Below, piece by piece: positions 22,246 to 31,587 of a stretch of DNA of 64,000 nucleotides. Origin of the DNA: Halomonas gemina (GTDB lineage Bacteria > Pseudomonadota > Gammaproteobacteria > Pseudomonadales > Halomonadaceae); contig NZ_JAMJPK010000005.1 of assembly GCF_023554995.1 (NCBI RefSeq), positions 1-64,000 on the forward strand, read 5' to 3'. The notes beneath the pieces were generated by a model, which made no database searches, had not been told where the DNA came from, and saw only the letters and a program-made list of their open reading frames with translations. Position 1 is the stretch's first letter, and each line of letters opens with the position of its first letter. The translations under genes were made by a program, and so were the position numbers.

Positions 22246-23127
22246 ATGCAGGCAACCGCTGACGTCCAGACGACCAACACCCTCGATGGCCTCATTGACC
22301 TGGCCCGCTACCCCGTCGATGACCTGGACGGCGACGCCGGCCGCGCCTTGATCGAGCAGTGCCGTCGCCAGCTCGACGAGGACGGCTGCGTGGTGCTCAA
22401 GAACTTCGTTCCGGAGGAGGCCCTGGCGCGGCTCGAGCGCGAGACCGAGCGCCTCTCGCCGGAAGCGCACTACAACCAGACCGAGACCAACCCCTACAAC
22501 AGTGCCGGTGACCCCGAGAAACCGGCCCACCATCCGGTGAACCGCTTCGACGACCGCACCAACGGCTTCGTCGCCGGCGACCGCATCGGCCGCGACACCA
22601 TCATCCGCCAGGTCTACGAGCATCCCGGTTTCCAGCGCTTCATCGGCGCCGTGGTGGGCATGGAGGAGATCCACCAGTACGCCGACCCGCTGGCCGACCT
22701 GGTGGTCAACGTGCTGCGCGAGGGCTGCCAGCATCCGTGGCACTACGACACTAACGAGTTCATCGTCACCATGATGACCCGCCAGTCCCACGGCGGCGGC
22801 CGCTTCGAGTATGCCCCGGGCATCCGCAGCCCCGAGGGCGAGAACTTCGCGGAGGTGGAAAAGGTGATCGACGGCGACCGCTCGCGCCTCAAGAGCCTCG
22901 ATCTCCAGCCTGGCGACCTGCAGGTGTTCTTCGGCCGCTACTCGCTGCACCGGGTCACCCCGGTGGAGGGCGACAAGGAGCGCCACACCGTGATCTTCGC
23001 CTACGCCAAGGAGCCGGGCTTCATCGGCCGCCCCGAGCGCGCCAGGAACATCTTCGGTCGCATGGCGCCGATCCACGAGCGGCTGCTCGAGGAGGGCATG
23101 AACCGCTCGGACAGCCTGGCCGACTGA
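22246..23127 (+). CDS. HalD/BesD-like 2OG-Fe(II) oxygenase
   Basis: The 293-residue jelly-roll oxygenase has the iron triad His166-x-Asp168 (WHYDTNEF) and His235 (GRYSLHRVTP), with Arg246 as the likely 2-oxoglutarate ligand. The GGRFEYAPGIRS and PGDLQVFFGRYSLHRVTP segments resemble the HalD/BesD family of amino-acid radical halogenases. The carboxylate ligand Asp168 is present, whereas halogenases carry Gly, so a hydroxylase is expected. The substrate is unknown. ATG at 22246 follows AGGA. It heads an operon with an M24 enzyme and an MmsA-type dehydrogenase under a divergent LysR gene. Confidence 0.82.
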   Translation: MQATADVQTTNTLDGLIDLARYPVDDLDGDAGRALIEQCRRQLDEDGCVVLKNFVPEEALARLERETERLSPEAHYNQTETNPYNSAGDPEKPAHHPVNRFDDRTNGFVAGDRIGRDTIIRQVYEHPGFQRFIGAVVGMEEIHQYADPLADLVVNVLREGCQHPWHYDTNEFIVTMMTRQSHGGGRFEYAPGIRSPEGENFAEVEKVIDGDRSRLKSLDLQPGDLQVFFGRYSLHRVTPVEGDKERHTVIFAYAKEPGFIGRPERARNIFGRMAPIHERLLEEGMNRSDSLAD

Positions 23128-23212
23128 GCCTCGACGCCGCCTCCTCCCACCTCCCTTGCCGATGGCCGCGCATACAGGCGGCCATCGCCCCGACGACAAA
23201 GCGAGAGACCCC

Positions 23213-24496
23213 ATGAGCATCGTAGAGTCAGAGAAACTGACCGACAGCGAACCGGACCAGATTCCGGTCGTGCCGTCTGCGCCGATGGCCAGCGGCGACA
23301 GCATCCCCACCGCCTTCGACCCCGTGCAGCTGCGCGCCGGGCGCCTGGAGCGCCTGCGCGCCATGATGGCCGAGCAGGGCTACGCCGCCCTGGTGCTGTT
23401 CGACCCCAACAACCAGCGCTACGCCACCGGCTCGCGCAACATGTTCGGCTACTTCCTGCGTAACTCCACGCGCTATGCCTATGTGCCGCTGGAAGGTCCG
23501 ATCATCCTCTTCGAGTATCCGGGCAGCGCGCATATCTCCACCTGGCTGGAGACCATCGACGAGTCGCGCACCTCCAAGGTGGTGTGGTCGGCGGTGAACC
23601 AGCGTGACAACCTCTCCTCGGACCCCTTCGGCGTGGAGATCGCCGAGCTGGTCCAGGTGCATGGCCGCGGCAACAAGAAGGTCGGCCTGGACCGCTGTGC
23701 GCTCAACCTGGCCCGCTCGCTGGAGGCCCAGGGCCTGGATGTCTTCGACTGCATGCAGGACACCCTGCACTGCCGGCGCATCAAGACCCCCGAGGAGATC
23801 GCCTGCCTGGCCCAGTCCATGGCGGCAAGCGAGGCCTCGGTGGCCGAGGTGGAGGCCGCGATCAAGCCCGGCGTCACCGAGAACGAGCTGTTCGCCATCA
23901 TGTACGGCGAGGTGATCCGCGGTGGCGGCGAGTTCATCGAGACCCGCCTGCTCAACTCCGGGCCGCGCACCAACCCCTGGTTCCATGAAGCCAGCGACCG
24001 CAAGATTCGCCCCGGCGAGCTGGTGGCGCTCGACACCGATACCATCGGCTGCCACGGCTACTACTCCGACTTCTCGCGCACCTTCCACGTCGGCCCGGGC
24101 AAGCCCAGCGCCTACCAGCGTGAGATCTACCGCATGGCCTATGACCAGGTGCACCACAACATGGGCATCCTCAAGCCGGGCATGAGCTATCGCGAGCTCG
24201 CCGAAAAGGCCTGGAAGATCCCCGAGCGCTTCCTGGACCGCCGCTACCCCTCGATCATCCACGGGGTGGGCATGCACGGCGAGACGCCGCTGGTGGCCCA
24301 CCACATGGACTTCGACCGCTTCTCCAAGGACGGCGTCCTCGAACCCGGCATGGTGGTCTCGGTGGAGAGCTACATCGGCGAGGTGGACGCCGCCGACGGC
24401 GTCAAGCTCGAGGAGGAGGTGCTGATCACCGACACCGGGGTCGAGAAGCTCTCCCGCTACCCCTTCAACGAGGCCCTGCTCGGCCGTGAATACTGA
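23213..24496 (+). CDS. M24-family metalloenzyme, DddP-like
   Basis: The 427-residue protein has an N-terminal creatinase-like domain and a C-terminal pita-bread domain. Candidate metal ligands are Asp274, Asp276, Asp286, His350, Glu385 and Glu400. Their spacing (2, 10, 64, 35, 15) equals that which I recall for the DMSP lyase DddP, and IETRLLNSGPRTNPWF and the C-terminal KLEEEVLITDTG also resemble DddP. The DddP acid/base Asp (six residues after the His ligand) appears to be Gly356 here. A peptidase, lyase or hydrolase acting on a small substrate is likely. The start at 23213 has GAGAG upstream, 85 bases after the oxygenase gene. Confidence 0.8.
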   Translation: MSIVESEKLTDSEPDQIPVVPSAPMASGDSIPTAFDPVQLRAGRLERLRAMMAEQGYAALVLFDPNNQRYATGSRNMFGYFLRNSTRYAYVPLEGPIILFEYPGSAHISTWLETIDESRTSKVVWSAVNQRDNLSSDPFGVEIAELVQVHGRGNKKVGLDRCALNLARSLEAQGLDVFDCMQDTLHCRRIKTPEEIACLAQSMAASEASVAEVEAAIKPGVTENELFAIMYGEVIRGGGEFIETRLLNSGPRTNPWFHEASDRKIRPGELVALDTDTIGCHGYYSDFSRTFHVGPGKPSAYQREIYRMAYDQVHHNMGILKPGMSYRELAEKAWKIPERFLDRRYPSIIHGVGMHGETPLVAHHMDFDRFSKDGVLEPGMVVSVESYIGEVDAADGVKLEEEVLITDTGVEKLSRYPFNEALLGREY

Positions 24497-24512
24497 ACCA
24501 CAAGGACGCGAC

Positions 24513-26003
<1,491 letters not shown>

Positions 26004-26029
26004 CGCCCGCCCGCTTCCCGTGTCTTCCC

Positions 26030-26056
26030 ATCGCCCATCCCCCATGGATGGGCGAT
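26030..26056. terminator. Hairpin downstream of the oxygenase operon
   Basis: A perfect 11-bp stem (ATCGCCCATCC / GGATGGGCGAT) with a 5-base loop lies 27 bases after the mmsA stop. There is no T-run, so it may be an attenuating or Rho-assisted terminator. Confidence 0.6.
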
Positions 26057-26215
26057 GCTGTGTCCGTCAGCCGATACTCCCCCTGGCATGACCCGCCGCC
26101 CCTGGGCTCGCCAACCAAGCCCGGGCCCGCTCAAGGCGGCTCCACGACTCAGCTATGTCACAAGCTGTCCCCTACCCACCAAGGCCGATACGACTAGCGG
26201 CAGCCAGACAGCTAA

Positions 26216-26243
26216 AGGGCCGCTTTCCTAGGAGAGCGGCCCT
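26216..26243. terminator. Hairpin terminator, probably for the phasin gene
   Basis: A 9-bp stem (AGGGCCGCT / AGCGGCCCT) with a 10-base loop lies 33 bases beyond the phasin stop on the minus strand. On that strand the stem is followed by CCTTTAG, a weak T-tract. Confidence 0.6.
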
Positions 26244-26276
26244 GCAAGTTACGTCATCGCTATAAAGTAAACAATA

Positions 26277-26822
26277 TTACTTATCCGACGTGCTGATCGA
26301 CTTCTTGCTCTTGTCGGTCTGCCGCTGGATTTTCTGTTGAGTATCCTCGACTTCATCCTTATCCTTCTGAAGGCTGTCCTCGACTTGATCCTGTCCCTTC
26401 TGAAGATTTTCCTGAAACTGCTTCTGGCCCTTCTGCATGTTCTCTTCGAGCTGATTCTGGCCCGACTGCATGCTCTCCATCATCAGCTGCTGGGTCCCCT
26501 TCAGGTATTCCTGACTCAAGGACCGGATCTTGTCAGTGTCTTCCTTCAATCGCTCACTCATTTCCCTGACGGCCTGTTGCTGCTGCTCGATCACCTGCTG
26601 TAAACTGTCGGAATCTCTAACTTCGAGCCAGGAGCGGGATTGAGCCAGACTGGTGTCCGCAAAAGCGCGAACGGCATCGAACTGTGCCGAGAATAGTTGT
26701 TCAAAGTAATCAGTGGTCAGTGCCCCGTAGGCACGCACCGGCTCGACGATGGCATTTTCTAACTGCTCACTGGTTTGCTTGGTAGCCTGATTGCTATCTG
26801 TCTTGGTCTTTTCGGCGCTCAT
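26277..26822 (-). CDS. Phasin family PHA-granule protein with hendecad repeats
   Basis: In this 181-residue protein an N-terminal phasin-like helix-rich region (about 20-75, with EPVRAYGALTTDYFEQLFSAQFDAVRAFAD) is followed by a long coiled coil. Residues 118-161 consist of four 11-residue repeats of the form Met/Leu-Gln-Lys-Gly-Gln-x-Gln-hydrophobic-x-Glu-x. Phasins coat polyhydroxyalkanoate granules. ATG at 26822 has AAGGAG upstream; the extension to 26846 is unlikely. Codon use is less GC-rich than its neighbours. No PHA synthase gene lies in the window. Confidence 0.82.
   Translation of the reverse strand: MSAEKTKTDSNQATKQTSEQLENAIVEPVRAYGALTTDYFEQLFSAQFDAVRAFADTSLAQSRSWLEVRDSDSLQQVIEQQQQAVREMSERLKEDTDKIRSLSQEYLKGTQQLMMESMQSGQNQLEENMQKGQKQFQENLQKGQDQVEDSLQKDKDEVEDTQQKIQRQTDKSKKSISTSDK
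26340..26471 (-). repeat. Diverged 33-bp tandem repeats in the phasin gene
   Basis: Four consecutive 33-base units encode 11-residue blocks (phasin residues 118-161). The units share a CTTCTG-type boundary on the plus strand but have diverged internally. An 11-residue periodicity fits a right-handed hendecad coiled coil. Confidence 0.85.
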
Positions 26823-27080
26823 CAAACCTCTCCTTGTCGTTAACAAGTTAAGTAAAATAATTGCTCAAGTGATGGGGTCACTCAAGTGAAAACCGCTATT
26901 CAGCAAGCAAGCCTTAAAAACCTGATGCTGGATTCGCCCGTTGATGTAGAAACACCAACCCCACGATCCTTGTCAGGCCGGCATTTACCACTACACCGAA
27001 AAGAGCGTAAACAGCCATCGAAATTTTTTCCGTGCGGTAGCACACAAAAATGCTGCAGAACGGTAAATAAACTTTATTAA
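26823..27080. other. AT-richer intergenic region upstream of the phasin gene
   Basis: Contains the palindrome TTAACAAGTTAA (26840-26851) and the 9-base direct repeat CTCAAGTGA at 26864-26872 and 26881-26889, both in the expected control region of the minus-strand phasin gene. A 64-codon plus-strand reading frame here (from 26886) has no ribosome site or GC-rich codon bias and is not called. No RNA gene was seen. Confidence 0.5.
26864..26889 (-). promoter_or_regulatory. Direct repeat, possible operator of the phasin gene
   Basis: TCACTTGAG (minus-strand sense) occurs twice, 17 bases start to start, about 42-67 bases upstream of the phasin start. This could be a regulator site, for example for a PhaR-like repressor, but no consensus was recognised. 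Confidence 0.35.
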
Positions 27081-27299
27081 GTTCTGGCTCGGTATCGCCG
27101 GCGCGGCAAGGCCGAAGCCCGCATGGGCGACGAGAAATCGGCGCTCGATGTGTATCTCTCCTCGATGGATCGTGTCGACTCCACCGTGCAGCAGGTGCGG
27201 CAGATGATGGCAGGCAACGAGGTGAGTCTGCTCCAAATGCGTGACCAGGTGCTCAAGGTCGCAGCCATGCTGAAGATGCACACCGGGCGCATCACGTAG
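27081..27299 (+). pseudogene. 3' remnant of an unidentified gene
   Basis: An open frame of about 72 codons ends in TAG at 27297-27299. It has the GC-rich third positions of the host's genes although both flanks are AT-rich. An in-frame TAA lies immediately upstream at 27078. The first internal ATG (27123) would give a 58-residue protein (MGDEKSALDVYLSSMDRV...), but no ribosome site precedes it. The best reading is the C-terminal end of a gene truncated by rearrangement. Family not recognised. Confidence 0.35.
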
Positions 27300-27621
27300 A
27301 TCTTTGTATAGACCAACCGGCTACTCAGTCGTCTGATGACAGTGAAGCGGGCCGATACTGTCAGCCTCTCGGTTCAGCACCCTGATGAATGAGGCGGGTT
27401 TATACGGCGGTCAGTCTGACTGCCATTGGAATATAAGGATATAGTTCGCGTGTAATCTCTTTTGTTTTTCGATAAAAGGGTATAATATCAATTTCTGATA
27501 TGATGCTTAAATAGTGTATTGGTTTTATCTGTGTTTCGCCTTGATCTGATGATGCTTGATGCTTGGATATAGCAAGGAATTTTTGGGTTAAGCGTGAGTC
27601 ACACTCTACAGGAGCTAAGCG
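27300..27621. other. AT-rich intergenic region upstream of the MgtC-family gene
   Basis: The composition is strikingly AT-rich between about 27420 and 27600. It probably contains the promoter of the MgtC-family gene. No recognisable RNA leader with an ORF like that of enterobacterial mgtC was identified, and no IS end was found. Confidence 0.45.
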
Positions 27622-28101
27622 ATGGAGCTTATCGGTCGTACTATTATGTCTGAATTTTCGGATTTTAATGATTTGGGTGAACTTGTTGTTGTTGTGATTC
27701 GATTGCTATTCGCGGCCCTCTTGGGTGGCCTGCTTGGGCTCGAACGAGAGCAGCGTGGCAAGGCCGCAGGAGTACGTACCCATATGCTGGTTTGCATGGG
27801 GGCTGCTCTTTTCATGTTTATTCCACAGCAAGCAGGCATTTCGGACTCTGAAATGAGTCGTGTCATTCAGGGAGTGATTGCCGGCATCGGCTTTCTTTGT
27901 GCCGGAACCATCATCACCGGCAAGGATGACCAAGGTGCTACCGGGCTTACCACGGCAGCTGGTATTTGGTTCACGGCAGCCATAGGAATAGCCGTTGGTC
28001 TGGGGCGCGAGCAGACTGCAGTGTTGTGTACGGTTCTAGCCTGGTTGGTACTGTACGTGGTGCCTTACTTTACTCGTTCAATGCGCAATAATATTCCATG
28101 A
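27622..28101 (+). CDS. MgtC/SapB family inner-membrane protein
   Basis: A 159-residue protein with about four or five transmembrane helices and the MgtC core: the GGLLGLEREQRGKAAGVRTHMLVCMGAALFM region and QGVIAGIGFLCAGTII. Enterobacterial MgtC inhibits the F1Fo ATP synthase and aids survival at low Mg2+; most homologues are uncharacterised. An AGGAG site lies seven bases before ATG 27622. The lower GC of this gene and its flanks suggests recent acquisition. Confidence 0.9.
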   Translation: MELIGRTIMSEFSDFNDLGELVVVVIRLLFAALLGGLLGLEREQRGKAAGVRTHMLVCMGAALFMFIPQQAGISDSEMSRVIQGVIAGIGFLCAGTIITGKDDQGATGLTTAAGIWFTAAIGIAVGLGREQTAVLCTVLAWLVLYVVPYFTRSMRNNIP

Positions 28102-28490
28102 TATAGGGTGGCCAGAAGTTGGATCATTTTCATGATATCGGCATAATATCTGACTATTAAATTGAATGCATTTCCCCGCCCTTGCAGCCACGGGGTGTTC
28201 ATGTAACGCGCCGGAAAACATGATATTCTGTTTGAGAAAAAGGCGAGAAATTGGTCATTGATCAAGGGTGAAGCAGACCAGCCTGGCTCAGGCCCCATAT
28301 GCTGATCATCATGAAATCAATTCCCGCATCCCGTGCTGTGTGAAGGCGTTTTATCACCCCGCATGCTGGCAAGTGGGGGCACCATCGGGGCTGTCGGCTG
28401 GCGTGCGGGTAAGGGCGTCGCCAGAAGCCGATGAACTCCCACGGCCAGGCTGGGTCAGTCGACGTAGTCCGTCAGGAAGGAAATTCTCGA
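28102..28490. other. Intergenic region, AT-rich at the left, no gene called
   Basis: About 390 bases. The left half keeps the AT-rich composition of the MgtC segment. The right half (from about 28340) returns to GC-rich sequence and contains only short open frames. The boundary near 28340 looks like the edge of the low-GC insert. The ribosome site of the DUF393 gene (GGAAGG) lies at the right end. Confidence 0.45.
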
Positions 28491-28862
28491 ATGTCTGAAC
28501 TGCCACCGCTCAAGGTCTACTACGACGGCATCTGCCCCATCTGCCGGCGGGATCGCGCCCGCTACGAACGCTGGGCGAGGGAGGCCGGTGACCAGGTGAC
28601 GTGGTGCGATGTGAACGAGCACGATGAGACGCTGCGCGAGAAGGGCGTCGACCCCCAGGCGGCGCTGCTCTCCCTGCATGTGGAAGAGGAGGGCGGGCGC
28701 ATTCGGGAAGGCATCGACGCCTATATCCTGCTGATGCGTCGGGTGCCGCGCCTCAAGCCCCTGGCCTGGCTGATCGGCCTGCCGGGGCTCAAGGAAGCGC
28801 TGCGCTGGTATTACGACCGTTGGGTCAGACGGCGTTTAGCGAGGGAAGGGCGCTTGCCCTGA
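28491..28862 (+). CDS. DUF393 (DCC) thiol-disulfide-like protein
   Basis: The 123-residue protein opens with the DUF393 motif VYYDGICPICRRD, whose CPIC pair is a thioredoxin-like redox site. A helical domain follows, with ILLMRRVPRLKPLAWLIGLPG near the C-terminus. Electron partner and target are unknown. ATG at 28491 has an AAGGAA site; the longer reading from 28431 is not supported. Confidence 0.87.
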   Translation: MSELPPLKVYYDGICPICRRDRARYERWAREAGDQVTWCDVNEHDETLREKGVDPQAALLSLHVEEEGGRIREGIDAYILLMRRVPRLKPLAWLIGLPGLKEALRWYYDRWVRRRLAREGRLP

Positions 28863-28947
28863 GGTCCAATGGTCATCGCCAAGGCAGGCTGCCATAGTGG
28901 CCCGATCGTTCACGATGGCCCACGGCCGGTATGTCCAAAGGCAGCCC

Positions 28948-29895
28948 ATGACCCGCAAGATCCCCGCGCTCCCGATTCGCGACGACGCCACTTCCTCGCC
29001 CAGCGGCGAGGATCTGCTGCGTATCCTCGATAGCCTGGATGCGGCGGTCTATGTCAGTGACATTCACACTCATGATCTGCTGTTCCTGAATGCCTACGGG
29101 CGACAGCAGTGGGGCGAGCCGGAGGGTCGCAAGTGCTGGGAGGTGTTGCAGGAGGGGCAGAGCGGGCCTTGCGAGTTCTGCAACAATCCCCGGCTGCTGG
29201 ATGCGCAGGGGCGGCCCGGGCCCGCCGTGGTGTGGGAGTTCCAGAACACCCAGGATGGTCGCTGGTACCAGTGCCGCGATCAGGCCATCCTGTGGAGCGA
29301 TGGGCGCCTGGTGAGGGTCGAGATTGCCACCGACATCACCGAGCGCAAGGCACTGGAGGATGCCCTCAAGGCCTCTCATCACCGCGTCGAGCGGCTGGCC
29401 TACCGCGATGAGCTGACCCAACTGCTCAATCGTCGTGCCTTTTTTGCGGCCTGCCACGAACAGCTGGCACGTCTCCCCCCTAAGCAGCCCTTTGCCGTGA
29501 TGCTGATCGACCTGGACCACTTCAAGGCGATCAATGACGCCCATGGCCATGCGGCCGGTGATCATGTCCTGCGGGAGGTGGCCAGGATCTTCCAGGCACA
29601 GCTGCGCGGCAGCGACATCCTGTGCCGCTTCGGCGGCGAGGAGTTTGCCCTGGCGCTACCCGGTACTTCCCGGAGTGATGCCGCGGAACTGGCCGAACGC
29701 CTGCGCCTGGCGCTGAGCTCTGGTTCCATGGAGTACGCGGGTCAGCGCCTTGGCGGCTCGGCGAGTTTCGGGGTGGCGGCGGCTCCCTGTGACGAGGTCG
29801 GCCTGGATGAGCTGCTCAACGCAGCCGACCAGGCGATGTACCGCGCCAAGCATCAGGGACGAGACCGGGTCTGCACGGCGCTGGGCCCCGGGTGA
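28948..29895 (+). CDS. PAS-GGDEF diguanylate cyclase
   Basis: In this 315-residue protein an N-terminal PAS-like sensor (about 25-140) contains the cysteines of CWEVLQEGQSGPCEFCNN, which suggest metal or redox sensing. A GGDEF domain (about 155-312) carries FGGEEFALALPG, the active form GGEEF, and the LTQLLNRRAFF start. It makes cyclic di-GMP from GTP. No I-site RxxD is evident directly before GGEEF. No transmembrane segment is present. ATG 28948 is chosen over 28897, which lacks a ribosome site. Confidence 0.88.
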   Translation: MTRKIPALPIRDDATSSPSGEDLLRILDSLDAAVYVSDIHTHDLLFLNAYGRQQWGEPEGRKCWEVLQEGQSGPCEFCNNPRLLDAQGRPGPAVVWEFQNTQDGRWYQCRDQAILWSDGRLVRVEIATDITERKALEDALKASHHRVERLAYRDELTQLLNRRAFFAACHEQLARLPPKQPFAVMLIDLDHFKAINDAHGHAAGDHVLREVARIFQAQLRGSDILCRFGGEEFALALPGTSRSDAAELAERLRLALSSGSMEYAGQRLGGSASFGVAAAPCDEVGLDELLNAADQAMYRAKHQGRDRVCTALGPG

Positions 29896-29990
29896 ATGAC
29901 GCTCCTGCGGGGCGCTGCTAGGATGGGGCCATCCGTTACCCGCGTGACGCGCGGCCCGGCAGGCCGGCACCCGCCGCAAGGAAGGCTGTC

Positions 29991-31574
29991 ATGAAGACGA
30001 CCCATGCCACCCGGGCGGAAGCCCTGGACGATACCCTCTCGCCGCTCTCGCTCAAGCGGGTCGGCATCGATACCTACCGCGAGAACGTGGCCTACCTGCA
30101 TCGCGAGTGTGACCTCTATCGCGCCGAGGGCTTCCAGGCGCTCTCCAAGGTGGAGATCCGCGCCAACGGCCAGCGCATCCTGGCGAGCCTCAACGTGGTG
30201 GATGATGCTGCCATCGTCGACGCCCAGCAGCTCGGCCTCTCCGAGGACGCCTTCGAGGCCCTGGGCGTGGAGGAGGGCCATCCGGTCAGCGTCTCCCAGG
30301 CGGAGCCCCCGGCCTCGATTCCCGCCCTGCACCGCAAGCTCGCCGGCGAGCGGCTCTCCCGGGACGACTTCCGCCACATCATCCGCGACATCGCCGAGTT
30401 GCGCTATTCCAAGATCGAGCTGACCGCCTTCGTGGTCGCCTGCGATCGCGGCGAGCTCGACCGCGAAGAGGTCTTCTACCTCAGCGATGCCATGAGCCGG
30501 GTGGGGCGCCGCCTCGACTGGCACGAGCATCCGGTGGTCGACAAGCACTGCATCGGCGGCATCCCGGGCAACCGCACCTCCATGCTGGTGGTGCCCATCG
30601 TCGCCGCCCATGGCCTGCTGTGTCCCAAGACCTCCTCGCGGGCCATCACCTCGCCCTCGGGCACCGCCGACACCATGGAGGTGCTGGCCAATGTCGACCT
30701 GCCCTTCGAGGTGCTGGGCGAGATCGTGCGTACCCATCGCGGCTGCCTGGCCTGGGGGGGCACCAGCCAGCTCTCGCCCGCCGACGACGTGCTGATCTCG
30801 GTGGAGCGTCCGCTCTCCATCGATTCACCGGGCCAGATGGTCGCTTCCATCCTCTCCAAGAAGGCGGCGGCCGGCTCCAGCCACCTGCTGCTCGACATCC
30901 CCGTGGGTCCCCATGCCAAGGTGCGCTCCATGCCCGAGGCGCGGCAACTGCGCCGGCTCTTCGAGTTCGTGGCCGGGCGCATGGGCCTGACCCTGGACGT
31001 GGTGATCACCGACGGCAGCCAGCCGGTGGGACGCGGCATCGGCCCGGTGCTGGAGGCCCGCGACGTGATGCGCGTGCTCACCAATCACCCTGAGGCGCCC
31101 ATGGACCTTCGCCAGAAGGCGCTGCGCCTGGCCGGACGGATGCTGGAGTTCGACCCGGACGTGCGCGGTGGCGCCGGCTTCGGCATCGCCCGCGACATCC
31201 TCGACGACGGCCGTGCCGCCGAGAAGATGCAGGCGATCATCGTGGCCCAGGGCGCCAGGCCCTTCGATCCGGACAACCCGCCGCTGGCCCCTCACAGCTT
31301 CGAGGTGCTGGCCACGGCGGACGGCGTGGTCACCGGGATCGACAACCTCAAGCTGGCGCGCATCGCCCGCCTGGCCGGTGCCCCCAAGGCGGCCGGTGCG
31401 GGGGTCGACCTGCTCAGGCGCATCGGTGACCCGGTCACCAGGGGGCAGCCGCTCTATCGCGTGCATGCCGCCTATCGCAACGAGCTGACCTTCGCCCACC
31501 AGTCCACCGAGCGGGAGTCCGGCATCGCCATCGGCCACGCCGAGGAGATCACCCGGCTCAACGTCGAGTTCTGA
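29991..31574 (+). CDS. AMP phosphorylase/thymidine phosphorylase family enzyme
   Basis: The 527-residue protein is longer than bacterial DeoA (about 440 residues) by an N-terminal domain (about 15-105, with [22 protein letters not shown]), as in archaeal AMP phosphorylases. The phosphorylase core has [16 protein letters not shown] and [16 protein letters not shown]. The archaeal enzyme splits AMP (also CMP, UMP) with phosphate into base and ribose-1,5-bisphosphate. The start follows AAGGAAGG. The gene is followed 13 bases later by a PRPP-synthetase-like gene, which supports a nucleotide/pentose-phosphate salvage role. Confidence 0.85.
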   Translation: MKTTHATRAEALDDTLSPLSLKRVGIDTYRENVAYLHRECDLYRAEGFQALSKVEIRANGQRILASLNVVDDAAIVDAQQLGLSEDAFEALGVEEGHPVSVSQAEPPASIPALHRKLAGERLSRDDFRHIIRDIAELRYSKIELTAFVVACDRGELDREEVFYLSDAMSRVGRRLDWHEHPVVDKHCIGGIPGNRTSMLVVPIVAAHGLLCPKTSSRAITSPSGTADTMEVLANVDLPFEVLGEIVRTHRGCLAWGGTSQLSPADDVLISVERPLSIDSPGQMVASILSKKAAAGSSHLLLDIPVGPHAKVRSMPEARQLRRLFEFVAGRMGLTLDVVITDGSQPVGRGIGPVLEARDVMRVLTNHPEAPMDLRQKALRLAGRMLEFDPDVRGGAGFGIARDILDDGRAAEKMQAIIVAQGARPFDPDNPPLAPHSFEVLATADGVVTGIDNLKLARIARLAGAPKAAGAGVDLLRRIGDPVTRGQPLYRVHAAYRNELTFAHQSTERESGIAIGHAEEITRLNVEF

Positions 31575-31587
31575 ACAGGGAGGTTCG

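Noticed and set aside
22246..23127. Radical halogenase
   Set aside because: Asp168 is retained in the iron triad; halogenases of this family have Gly there.
23213..24496. Calling the M24 gene DMSP lyase dddP outright
   Set aside because: The metal-site spacing matches but the proposed catalytic Asp is absent, and no dddA/acuI-type gene is nearby.
26886..27080. 64-codon plus-strand frame
   Set aside because: No ribosome site, AT-rich without wobble bias, and no recognisable motif.
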